DNA of 64,000 nt from Pseudoips prasinana. Taxonomy: Eukaryota > Arthropoda > Insecta > Lepidoptera > Nolidae. The stretch is taken from positions 19,114,001 through 19,178,000 of the forward strand of contig OX621260.1 in NCBI GenBank assembly GCA_951640165.1, written 5' to 3'. Below the pieces are notes generated by a model. The model saw only the letters and a program-made list of their open reading frames with translations, ran no database searches and was not told where the DNA came from. This document shows positions 53,960-64,000 of the stretch, in pieces. Numbering within the stretch: position 1 is the first letter of the stretch; every line of letters starts with the position of its first letter. The translations under genes and the position numbers were made by a program.

Positions 53960-54129
53960 GGCGCCGCCGTGCCGAGGCACACGACACTCCAGTAACGTCA
54001 CGATAGCGAGACCGCCGGCGAAACAGCTGATGTCTGGCGCAGAGGTGCCGCAGTGCTGTTGAGGAGCGGCGCCGTGCGCCCCGCGGCCATCCTCGCGCCG
54101 CACTACTACCGCCGCGGCGCCGCTCGCCA

Positions 54130-54300
54130 GCGATTGCTAACAATTAGCGCTTCGGTTGCACCAATTGTCCTGTATTTATAACGCGGTGCACCGCACCGGC
54201 CGCTATCATGATGTGCAATTTTCACTTTCGTAGTTTTCAGATGCGCATAGCGCAGGCGCGGAGTGAGGCGGGGAGCGAGTTGTCGATATAAATAGAGAAT
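54130..54300 (-). promoter_or_regulatory. CpG-rich core promoter of the CUEDC1-like gene
   Basis: About 54.0-54.37 kb is far richer in G/C and CpG than anything else nearby. On the minus strand a TATAAATA box lies at 54180-54173, which puts transcription start near 54145 and gives a 5' UTR of roughly 190 nt before the ATG at 53959. A CAATTGG motif lies just downstream of the TATA box, and GCGC-rich NRF1-like sequence lies upstream. A second TATAAATA on the plus strand at 54287-54294 points the other way. Confidence 0.5.
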
Positions 54301-54379
54301 GCACAAAGCGGCGCGCGTCTCGACGGTCGGGGACGTTTGAGGGCGACCCTCGCTCGTACCACCCGGCAGCTCCTCGTGC

Positions 54380-54944
54380 GCATGTGCAATCTATTGTTTG
54401 TAAATCATGTTAGCTCCTCAACCTGACCTTTCAATGCAGTGTTACGACGCGGTATAGTAGTTCCAAGTCATATAGGCACACTGATAGGGAATTGCTAAAC
54501 ATAACCTACACCTAACTACGTAAGTTAACGAAATGACTAGGTAGGTAAGTACTAAAGGGTAATTTTACTAGATAGAAATATCGAATAATTGAATGACCGT
54601 TGTTCGATACTTCTATCTAATAAAAGTAAATAGATACAACTTAGCTACTGATACTTTTCCAGCTACCGTATCAGACTTAAAGATCTGTAAATACAATGAG
54701 TGTATCTGACATGAGGGTGTCCTCATGTATTTTATCCAATATTGTTATAGAGCAGAAATTTTCAACATCTAAAATGTATGTATACCGGAGATATAGGCTA
54801 TGGCTTCGTTGTTATAATACTAACTACTAACAATAAGGTTGATTTGGCATGATTTAGTAGAAACAAGGTTTGTTGAGGAAATGCAGAGTTAATAAGTGAC
54901 ATCAATTTTATTTTTAAAGTCTACGCCCGCACTAGGGAAAATAA
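54380..54944. other. Upstream region of the host gene
   Basis: AT-rich after the CpG-rich promoter; no coding or repeat features recognised. Confidence 0.4.
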
Positions 54945-55099
54945 TCCCTGTGTCGCGGGGTACTTTACAAACATATTATAGACGGACACAAATGAAATCC
55001 AGATTATGGGGCACACAAATAGTTGCCTGGCGCGGGACTCGAACCCGCGACACAAAGCGGCGAGGTGACTGTCTTAGCCGCTGCGCCACACGTGCAGTC
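54945..55099 (-). mobile_element. tRNA-derived SINE, family C
   Basis: Minus-strand head GCACGTGTGGCGCAGCGGC with B box GGTTCGAGTCC; the body ends in CCCCGCGACACAGGG. Lies 41 bp from the mariner. Confidence 0.86.
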
Positions 55100-55140
55100 A
55101 ATTCAATACCTTCTGTTTAGTTCAAATAACAATAATATTA

Positions 55141-56422
55141 GGTCTTTACCTATGAAATTGCCGTTCTGCAGTACTGGCCATTTCAAATCAAAATAATTTT
55201 TGTTTGGCTAAGAATTCTAATTTCAAATTAATTTTATTTTAAAAACATGGATTCTTTTTTCCAAAAGTAGTCATTTCTTTATTGATTAGTGTTACATTTT
55301 CATCGCATTTCAATCTTTTTCGTCATCATGGATACGTTAAAAATTCGAGTAATTATGGAATATGAGTACCGTCGTGGCAGCAACGCGGCACAAGCGGCAC
55401 GCAACATCAACGACGTTTACGGAGCTAACACTACAAACCAACGCACCACCTGTTATTGGTTTGCTCGCTTCCGTTCTGGAAATTTCGACCTGAAAAATGA
55501 ACCTCGCGGTCGTCCGAAGACTTTGGTCGACAATGACGAATTAAAGGCGGTTGTGGAAGCTGATGATACACAATCTACGGCTGAATTAGCAGCAGCTTTC
55601 GACGTTAGCGTCAAAACAATATTGGTCCATTTGCGTCAAATTGGCAAGGTAAAAAAGCTTGACAAATGGGTGCCCCACGAACTCAATGATCGCCAGCGCG
55701 AAGTACGCGTCGAGACGTGCCTTGCACTGCTCAACAGACACACAAATGAAGGAATTTTGAACCGCATTGTTACCTGCGATGAAAAATGGATTCTGTTTGA
55801 TAACCGCAAGCGCTCAGCAAGTTGGTTGGATCCTGGTTCAGCACCTAAACAATGCCCTAAACGAAAACTTACCCCTAGAAAAGTGATGGTCACTGTTTGG
55901 TGGTCTAGCGCCGGTGTGATTCATCACAGCTTCTTACCAAACGGGGTGAGCATTACTGCAGATGTGTACTGTGAAGAACTGAGCACAATGATGGAGAAGC
56001 TGGCGCATCTCCAACCAGCATTGGCCAATCGCTCGTCTCCGCTGCTCCTGCACGACAACGCGCGACCTCATACTGCACAGCAGACGGTCTCCAAGTTGCA
56101 AGAACTGGGGTTGGAAGCTCTCCGTCATCCGCCCTACTCACCAGACCTTGCGCCTACAGACTACTACTTTTTCCAGAATTTGGATAACTTCTTGGCGGGA
56201 AAAAAATTCAATACCCGAGAGGCAGTACAAAATGCCTTTGAAGAATTTGTTGCCTCCCGTCCAGCTGATTTCTTTAAGAAGGGCATCAATAAACTGCCAC
56301 TGCGATGGCAAAGATGCATTGATTGCATGGGTGATTACTTCGATTAATACAAATAAAAAAATTCATGAAAAAAATTCGTTTAAATTTTTTCATACAAAAC
56401 GGCAATTTCATAGGTAAAGACC
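55141..56422 (+). mobile_element. Intact DD34D mariner transposon
   Basis: A 1282-bp element with near-perfect terminal inverted repeats (GGTCTTTACCTATGAAATTG at the left, its complement at the right). It is bounded by TA at 55139-55140 and 56423-56424, the standard mariner target duplication. It holds one uninterrupted transposase gene. Its size is what the family predicts for a full-length copy. It lies about 0.85 kb upstream of the plus-strand TATA box at 54.29 kb and about 1 kb from the host promoter. Confidence 0.93.
55328..56347 (+). CDS. Mariner transposase (DD34D, cecropia-like)
   Basis: 339-residue transposase with no stop or frameshift. The N-terminal part is the paired helix-turn-helix DNA-binding region, with the linker motif GRPK at 61-64 and WVPHEL just before the catalytic domain. 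The catalytic triad is D151 (VTCDEKW), D243 (LLLHDNARPHT) and D278 (YSPDLAPTDYYFF). D2 and D3 are separated by 34 residues, which defines mariner proper, and the 92-residue D1-D2 gap is also typical. Wording is closest to the cecropia subfamily, which includes the transposase domain of human SETMAR. The ATG at 55328 is preferred to one 39 nt upstream because MDTLKIR fits the family start. With intact ends this copy may be autonomous, or was until recently. Confidence 0.92.
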   Translation: MDTLKIRVIMEYEYRRGSNAAQAARNINDVYGANTTNQRTTCYWFARFRSGNFDLKNEPRGRPKTLVDNDELKAVVEADDTQSTAELAAAFDVSVKTILVHLRQIGKVKKLDKWVPHELNDRQREVRVETCLALLNRHTNEGILNRIVTCDEKWILFDNRKRSASWLDPGSAPKQCPKRKLTPRKVMVTVWWSSAGVIHHSFLPNGVSITADVYCEELSTMMEKLAHLQPALANRSSPLLLHDNARPHTAQQTVSKLQELGLEALRHPPYSPDLAPTDYYFFQNLDNFLAGKKFNTREAVQNAFEEFVASRPADFFKKGINKLPLRWQRCIDCMGDYFD

Positions 56423-56479
56423 TATTATATTAAGTATCTATATCCACGGCAGGTTAGGTTTAGTCGGTGCGAGTCCAAC

Positions 56480-57000
56480 ATCCCCCTGTCATACAAAAAA
56501 AAACCGGTCATGTGCGAGTCGGACTCACCGATGAAGGGTTCCGTAGCAGCAAGTATTTCAGTCGATTAAATGAAAGGTGAATTGAGGTTTCAACTTATGA
56601 CGTATTAAAAAAAATCTACTTAATAGATCTCGTTCAAACCAATTTTCGTTGTTAGTTTGCATGGTAATGTACATCATATATTTTGTTTTTTAGTTTGATC
56701 ATTCTCTTATTTTAAAAGTTATAGGGGGCACTCGTTTTACCGCTTTGGAAGTGTCTCTCGCGCAAACTATTCAGTTTAGACATAAATGATATCAGAAACC
56801 TCAATATCATTTTTGAAGACCTATCCATAGATCCCCACATGTATGGGCAGGTACGACAAAAAAAAAAATTTGAGCTTCAGTTCTATGTATGGGGAACCCG
56901 GAAAAAAGTGGATGTGACATACGGACGGACAGGCAGACGGACAGACAGACATGACGAATCTATAAGGGTTCAGTTTTTTGCCATTTGGCTACGGAACCCT
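56480..57000 (+). repeat. GGGTTCCGT dispersed repeat, copy 3
   Basis: Complete plus-strand copy: CCGGTCATGTGCGAGTCGG, GAAGGGTTCCGTAGCAGC, through GCCATTTGGCTACGGAACCC. The ends GGGTTCCGTA and TACGGAACCC are inverted. It carries a G5 run where copy 1 has G19. Confidence 0.8.
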
Positions 57001-57118
57001 AAAAAAGAACAAGAACTTTAAACTATATTTTTATGTTTAGTGAATCTATGTAGGTATTTGTAGCCATAACAATGTAACTAATAAGATTATTACATAAGAT
57101 ATACTCATTTAAGATATA

Positions 57119-57308
57119 CTCGTTGGTCTAGCGGTAGCGTTTTCACCCGCAGAGAACGAGGTCCTGGGTTCAAATCACGGCCAAAAGTGATTTTGGGACT
57201 TTTCTGTAAAAAGAAAAGAATATCTCAGCATCAGCCCGAAGTCTGGGAGTTGGCGGTATTATACCTACCCCCGTGCCTCGGAGAGCACATAAAGCTGTCG
57301 TTCCTGTC
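57119..57308 (+). mobile_element. tRNA-derived SINE, family A (truncated)
   Basis: Head CGTTGGTCTAGCGGTAGCG, B box GGTTCAAATCA, body up to GAGCACATAAAGCTGTCG, then broken off where the minisatellite region begins. 57001-57118 is unassigned. Confidence 0.82.
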
Positions 57309-57318
57309 CAGACGTTTC

Positions 57319-57430
57319 ATTTTTGTTGCTCCTCGTAGAGCATACGATTTTTGTTGCTCCTCGTACAGCATACGATTTTTGTTGCTCCTCTTAGAGCGTA
57401 CGATTTTTGTTGCTCCTCGTAGAGCGTACA
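57319..57430 (+). repeat. 28-bp tandem repeat, four copies
   Basis: ATTTTTGTTGCTCCTCGTAG then AGCATACG, repeated four times with a few changes. It lies between the SINE and the 15-bp array. Confidence 0.88.
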
Positions 57431-60400
57431 GACAGCTAGTAGCTAGTAGAAAGCTACTGCCTAGAAATCTACTCGCTAGACAGCTACTCGGTAGACAGCT
57501 AATGCCTAGACAGCTACTGCCTAGACAGCTACTTGCTAGACAGCTACTGCCTAGACAGCTACTTGCTAGACAACTAGTGCCTAGACAGCTACTCGCTAGA
57601 TAGCTACTGCCTAGACAGCTACTTGTTAGACAGCTACTGCCTAGATAGCTACTTGCTAGACAGCTACTGCCTAGACAGCTACTTGCTAGGCAGCTACTGC
57701 CTAGATAGCTACTTGTTAGACAGCTACTGCCTAGACAGCTACTAGCTAGGCAGCTAATTGTAAGACAGCTACTGCCTAGATAGCTCTTTTCTAAGACTAG
57801 ACAGCTACGCGCTACTCGCTAGATAGCTACTGCCTAGACAGCTACTGCCTAGATAGCTACTTGTCAGACAGCTACTTTCTAGACAGCTACTAGCTAGGCA
57901 GCTACTTGCTAGATAGCTACTTGCTAGACAGCTACTTGCTAGACAGCTACTGCCTAGACAGCTACTGCCTAGACAGCTACTTTCTAGACAGCTACTGGCT
58001 TGACAGCTACTGCCTAGACAGCTACTTGCTAGACAGCTACTCGCTAGATAGCAACTGCCTAGACAGCTACTAGCTAGGCAGCTAATTGTAAGACAGCTAC
58101 TGGCTTGACAGCTACTTGCTAGACAGCTACTGCCTGGATAGCTACTTGTTAGACAGCTACTGCCTAGACAGCTACTAGCTAGGCAGGTAATTGTAAGACA
58201 GCTACTGCCTAGATAGCTACTTGCTAAGACTAGACAGCTAATGCCTAAACAGCTACTTGATAGACAGCTACTGCCTAGATAGCTACTTGCTAGACAGCTA
58301 CTCGGTAGACAGCTAATGCCTAGACAGGTACTGCCTAGACAGCTACTTGCTAGACAGCTAGTGCCTAGACAGCTACTCGCTAGATAGCTACTGCCTAGAC
58401 AGCTACTTGTTAGACAGCTACTGCCTAGATAGCTACTTGCTAGACAGCTACTGCCTAGATAGCTACTTGCTAGACAGCTACTGCCTAGACAGCTACTAGC
58501 TAGGCAGCTAATTGTAAGACAGTTCCTGCCCAGATAGCTACTTGCTAAGACTAGACAGCTTCTGCCTAGACAGCTATTTGCTAGACAGCACTGCCTAGAT
58601 AGCTACTTGCTAAGACTAGACAGCTAATGCCTCGAAAGCTACTTGCTAGACAGCTACTGCCTAGATAGCTACTTGCTAAGACTAGACAGCTAATGCCTCG
58701 AAAGCTACTTGCTAGACAGCTACTGCCTAGAAATCTACTCGCTAGACAGCTACTTGCTAGACAGCTACTTGCTAGACAGCTACTGCCTAGATAGCTACTT
58801 GCTAGACAGCTACTGCCTAGACAGCTACTGCCTAGACAGCTACTGCCTAGACAGCTACTGCCTAGACAGCTACTGCCTAGACAGCTAATGCCTAAACAGC
58901 TACTAGCTAGGCAGCTACTGCCTAGACAGCTACTCGGTAGACAGCTAATTCCTAGACAGCTACTGCCTAGACAGCTACTTGCTAGACAGCTACTCGCTAG
59001 ATAGCTACTGCCTAGACAGCTACTAGCTAGGCAGCTAATTGTAAGACAGCTACTGCCTAGACAGCTACTTGCTAGGCAGCTACTGCCTAGATAGCTACTT
59101 GTTAGACAGCTACTGCCTAGACAGCTACTAGCTAGGCAGCTAATTGTAAGACAGCTACTGCCTAGATAGCTCTTTTCTAAGACTAGACAGCTACGCGCTA
59201 CTCGCTAGATAGCTACTGCCTAAACAGCTACTGCCTAGATAGCTACTTGTCAGACAGCTACTTTCTAGACAGCTACTAGCTAGGCAGCTACTTGCTAGAT
59301 AGCTACTTGCTAGACAGCTACTTTCTAGACAGCTACTGCCTAGACAGCTACTAGCTAGGCAGCTACTTGCTAGACAGCTACTTGCTAGACAGCTACTTGC
59401 TAGACAGCTACTGCCTAGACAGCTACTGCCTAGACAGCTACTGCCTAGACAGCTACTGCCTAGACAGCTAATGCCTAAACAGCTACTTGCTAGACAGCTA
59501 CTGCCTAGATAGCTACTTGCTAGACAGCTACTTGCTAGACAGCTACTCGGTAGACAGCTACTTGCTAGACAGCTACTGCCTAGACAGCTACTGCCTAGAC
59601 AGCTACTTTCTAGACAGCTACTTTCTAGACAGCTACTGGCTTGACAGCTATTTGCTAGACAGCTACTTGCTAGACAGCTACTGCCTAGACAGCTACTGCC
59701 TAGACAGCTACTGCCTAGACAGCTACTGCCTAGACAGCTACTGCCTAGACAGCTAATGCCTAAACAGCTACTTGCTAGACAGCTACTGCCTAGATAGCTA
59801 CTTGCAAGACAGCTACTTGCTAGACAGCTATTCGGTAGACAGCTAATGCCTAGACAGCTACTGCCTAGACAGCTACTTGCTAGACAGCTACTCGCTTGAT
59901 AGCTACTGCCTAGACAGCTACAAGCTAGGCAGCTAATTGTAAGACAGCTACTGGCTTGACAGCTACTTGCTAGACAGCTACTGCCTGGATAGCTACTTGT
60001 TAGACAGCTACTGCCTAGACAGCTACTAGCTAGGCAGGTAATTGTAAGACAGCTACTGCCTAGATAGCTACTTGCTAAGACTAGACAGCTAATGCCTAAA
60101 CAGCTACTTGCTAGACAGCTACTGAATCGATAGCTACTTGCTAGACAGCTACTTGCTAGACAGCTACTTGCTAGACAGCTACTCGGTAGACAGCTAATGT
60201 CTAGACAGCTACTTGCTAGACAGCTACTCGCTAGATAGCTACTGCCTAGACAGCTACTAGCTAGGCAGCTAATTGTAAGACAGCTACTGCCCAGATAGCT
60301 ACTTGCTAAGACTAGACAGCTAATGCCTCGAAAGCTACTGCCTAGAAATCTACTCGCTAGACAGCTACTTGCTAGACAGCTACTGGCTTGACAGCTACTT

Positions 60401-63400
60401 GCTAGACAGCTACTTGCTAGACAGCTACTTGCTAGACAGCTACTGCCTAGACAGCTACTGCCTAGACAGCTACTGCCTAGACAGCTACTGCCTAGACAGC
60501 TACTGCCTAGACAGCTAATGCCTAAACAGCTACTTGCTAGACAGCTACTGCCTAGATAGCTACTTGCTAGACAGCTACTTGCTAGACAGCTATTCGGTAG
60601 ACAGCTAATGCCTAGACAGCTACTGCCTAGACAGCTACTTGCTAGACAGCTACTCGCTAGATAGCTACTGCCTAGACAGCTACTAGCTAGGCAGCTAATT
60701 GTAAGACAGCTACTGGCTTGACAGCTACTTGCTAGACAGCTACTGCCTGGATAGCTACTTGTTAGACAGCTACTGCCTAGACAGCTACTAGCTAGGCAGG
60801 TAATTGTAAGACAGCTACTGCCTAGATAGCTACTTGCTAAGACTAGACAGCTAATGCCTAAACAGCTACTTGCTAGACAGCTACTGCCTAGATAGCTACT
60901 TGCTAGACAGCTACTCGGTAGACAGCTAATGCCTAGACAGCTACTGCCTTGACAGCTACTTGCTAGACAGCTACTGCCTAGATAGCTACTTGCTAAGACT
61001 AGACAGCTAATGCCTCGAAAGCTACTTGCTAGACAGCTACTACCTAGAAATCTACTCGCTAGACAGCTACTGCCTAGATAGCTACTTGCTAGACAGCTAC
61101 TCGGTAGACAGCTAATGCCTAGACAGCTACTGCCTTAACAGCTACTTGCTAGACAGCTCCTGCCTAGATAGCTACTTGCTAAGACTAGACAGCTAATGCC
61201 TCGAAAGCTACTTGCTAGACAGCTACTACCTAGAAATCTACTCGCTAGACAGCTACTTGCTAGACAGCTACTTGCTAGACAGCTACTGCCTAGACAGCTA
61301 CTGCCTAGACAGCTACTGCCTAGACAGCTAATGCCTAAACAGCTACTAGCTAGGCAGCTAATTGTAAGACAGCTACTGGCTTGACAGCTACTTGCTAGAC
61401 AGCTACTGCCTGGATAGCTACTTGTTAGACAGCTACTGCCTAGACAGCTACTAGCTAGGCAGGTAATTGTAAGACAGCTACTGGCTTGACAGCTACTTGC
61501 TAGACAGCTACTGCCTGGATAGCTACTTGTTAGACAGCTACTGCCTAGATAGCTACTTGCTAAGACTAGACAGCTAATGCCTCGAAAGCTACTTGCTAGA
61601 CAGCTACTGCCTAGATAGCTACTTGCTAAGACTAGACAGCTAATGCCTCGAAAGCTACTGCCTAGAAATCTACTCGCTAGACAGCTACTTGCTAGACAGC
61701 TACTGGCTTGACAGCTACTTGCTAGACAGCTACTTGCTAGACAGCTACTTGCTAGACAGCTACTGCCTAGACAGCTACTGCCTAGACAGCTACTGCCTAG
61801 ACAGCTACTGCCTAGACAGCTACTGCCTAGACAGCTAATGCCTAAACAGCTACTTGCTAGACAGCTACTGCCTAGATAGCTACTTGCTAGACTGCTACTT
61901 GCTAGACAGCTACTGGCTTGACAGCTACTTGCTAGACAGCTACTGCCTGGATAGCTACTTGTTAGACAGCTACTGCCTAGACAGCTACTAGCTAGGCAGG
62001 TAATTGTAAGACAGCTACTGCCTAGATAGCTACTTGCTAAGACTAGACAGCTAATGCCTAAACAGCTACTTGCTAGACAGCTACTGCCTAGATAGCTACT
62101 TGCTAGACAGCTACTCGCTTGATAGCTACTGCCTAGACAGCTACAAGCTAGGCAGCTAATTGTAAGACAGCTACTGGCTTGACAGCTACTTGCTAGACAG
62201 CTACTGCCTGGATAGCTACTTGTTAGACAGCTACTGCCTAGACAGCTACTAGCTAGGCAGCTAATTGTAAGACAGCTACTGCCCAGATAGCTACTTGCTA
62301 AGACTAGACAGCTAATGCCTCGAAAGCTACTGCCTAGAAATCTACTCGCTAGACAGCTACTTGCTAGACAGCTACTGGCTTGACAGCTACTTGCTAGACA
62401 GCTACTTGCTAGACAGCTACTTGCTAGACAGCTACTGCCTAGACAGCTACTGCCTAGACAGCTACTGCCTAGACAGCTACTGCCTAGACAGCTACTGCCT
62501 AGACAGCTAATGCCTAAACAGCTACTTGCTAGACAGCTACTGCCTAGATAGCTACTTGCTAGACAGCTACTTGCTAGACAGCTATTCGGTAGACAGCCTG
62601 CCTAGCTAGGCAGCTAATTGTAAGACAGCTACTGGCTTGACAGCTACTTGCTAGACAGCTACTGCCTGGATAGCTACTTGTTAGACAGCTACTGCCTAGA
62701 CAGCTACTAGCTAGGCAGGTAATTGTAAGACAGCTACTGCCTAGATAGCTACTTGCTAAGACTAGACAGCTAATGCCTAAACAGCTACTTGCTAGACAGC
62801 TACTGCCTAGATAGCTACTTGCTAGACAGCTACTCGGTAGACAGCTAATGCCTAGACAGCTACTGCCTTGACAGCTACTTGCTAGACAGCTACTGCCTAG
62901 ATAGCTACTTGCTAAGACTAGACAGCTAATGCCTCGAAAGCTACTTGCTAGACAGCTACTACCTAGAAATCTACTCGCTAGACAGCTACTGCCTAGATAG
63001 CTACTTGCTAGACAGCCACTCGGTAGACAGCTAATGCCTAGACAGCTACTGCCTTAACAGCTACTTGCTAGACAGCTCCTGCCTAGATAGCTACTTGCTA
63101 AGACTAGACAGCTAATGCCTCGAAAGCTACTTGCTAGACAGCTACTACCTAGAAATCTACTCGCTAGACAGCTACTTGCTAGACAGCTACTTGCTAGACA
63201 GCTACTGCCTAGACAGCTACTGCCTAGACAGCTACTGCCTAGACAGCTAATGCCTAAACAGCTACTAGCTAGGCAGCTAATTGTAAGACAGCTACTGGCT
63301 TGACAGCTACTTGCTAGACAGCTACTGCCTGGATAGCTACTTGTTAGACAGCTACTGCCTAGACAGCTACTAGCTAGGCAGGTAATTGTAAGACAGCTAC

Positions 63401-64000
63401 TGGCTTGACAGCTACTTGCTAGACAGCTACTGCCTGGATAGCTACTTGTTAGACAGCTACTGCCTAGATAGCTACTTGCTAAGACTAGACAGCTAATGCC
63501 TCGAAAGCTACTTGCTAGACAGCTACTGCCTAGATAGCTACTTGCTAAGACTAGACAGCTAATGCCTCGAAAGCTACTGCCTAGAAATCTACTCGCTAGA
63601 CAGCTACTTGCTAGACAGCTACTGGCTTGACAGCTACTTGCTAGACAGCTACTTGCTAGACAGCTACTTGCTAGACAGCTACTGCCTAGACAGCTACTGC
63701 CTAGACAGCTACTGCCTAGACAGCTACTGCCTAGACAGCTAATGCCTAAACAGCTACTTGCTAGACAGCTACTGCCTAGATAGCTACTTGCTAGACTGCT
63801 ACTTGCTAGACAGCTACTGGCTTGACAGCTACTTGCTAGACAGCTACTGCCTGGATAGCTACTTGTTAGACAGCTACTGCCTAGACAGCTACTAGCTAGG
63901 CAGCTAATTGTAAGACAGCTACTGCCTAGATAGCTCTTTTCTAAGACTAGACAGCTACGCGCTACTCGCTAGATAGCTACTGCCTAAACAGCTACTGCCT
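57431..64000 (+). repeat. 15-bp minisatellite array with higher-order structure
   Basis: Over 6.5 kb of units such as CAGCTACTTGCTAGA and CAGCTACTGCCTAGA, with rarer forms (CAGCTAATGCCTAGA, CAGCTACTCGGTAGA) and spacers with TAAGACTAGACAGC. It runs past the window end. Longer blocks recur: TGCCTTAACAGC at 61132 and 63051, and a matching stretch at 61196 and 63115 (offset 1919). TAGCTCTTTTCTAAGACTAG occurs at 57781, 59166 and 63931. Two plus-strand frames stay open simply because 15 is a multiple of 3. Confidence 0.94.

Noticed and set aside
53960..54103. In-frame extension upstream of the CUEDC1 start
   Set aside because: Low-complexity Gly/Ala/Arg/His-rich translation of a CpG-rich leader; the ATG at 53959 has the better context and starts right at conserved sequence.
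2951..55099. Functional tRNA genes at the A/B-box sequences
   Set aside because: Each is followed by a shared SINE body and is present in several copies; stems do not pair into a full cloverleaf and no isolated tRNA was seen.
57187..63303. Open frames with repeated RQLLARQLLPRQLL or LDSYCLDSYLLDS residues
   Set aside because: They are the translation of a 15-bp tandem repeat, whose length is a multiple of 3. Several frames are open at once and no start context or neighbouring exon supports a protein.

Overview
The window is AT-rich, repeat-saturated nuclear DNA of an insect, almost certainly a moth or butterfly. The grounds are short Helitrons with the G/C-rich 3' hairpin and CTAG end common in Lepidoptera, several tRNA-derived SINE families, RTE/Jockey/CR1-type LINE ends, mariner elements, and one host gene with GT-AG introns. 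Nothing is bacterial: there are no operons, Shine-Dalgarno sites or CRISPR arrays.

Only one host gene can be supported, on the minus strand: a CUE domain-containing protein 1 (CUEDC1) homologue in three coding exons. These are 53959-53676 (start codon and CUE domain), 44740-44445 (conserved middle block) and 37424-37267 (C-terminus and stop). Splice phases fit (2/1, then 1/2) and the joined reading frame is 738 nt (245 aa). A CpG-rich promoter with a TATA box lies near 54.17 kb. The gene spans 16.7 kb because both introns are filled with repeats, including a ~4 kb hierarchical satellite in intron 1. A Helitron ends 11 nt from the last splice acceptor.

Layout. 1-7.4 kb: Helitrons, SINEs, a MITE family with CCWGG target duplications, and a tandem array whose unit changes from 425 to 528 bp. 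8.4-11.9 kb: a DD41D mariner/Tc1 element split by a 2.15 kb terminal-inverted-repeat element flanked by ATTA. 12-15.2 kb: LINE ends, MITEs, a 149-bp satellite and inverted SINEs. 16-20.8 kb: a degenerate CR1/Jockey-like LINE with a rearranged tandem duplication. 21-37 kb: LINE ends, MITEs, several Helitron groups, perfect hairpins, a compound foldback element and a 73-bp satellite. 37.2-54.3 kb: the CUEDC1 locus. 55.1-56.4 kb: an intact DD34D mariner about 1 kb upstream of the gene. 57.4-64 kb: a 15-bp minisatellite that runs off the window edge.

The most interesting signals are the TE-crowded host gene; three places where a Helitron sits exactly at the junction of direct duplications of neighbouring DNA; the CCWGG MITE; and several perfect short-loop hairpins, two of them abutting with the same TACG loop. 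Family names rest on motif recognition only; no database search was possible.
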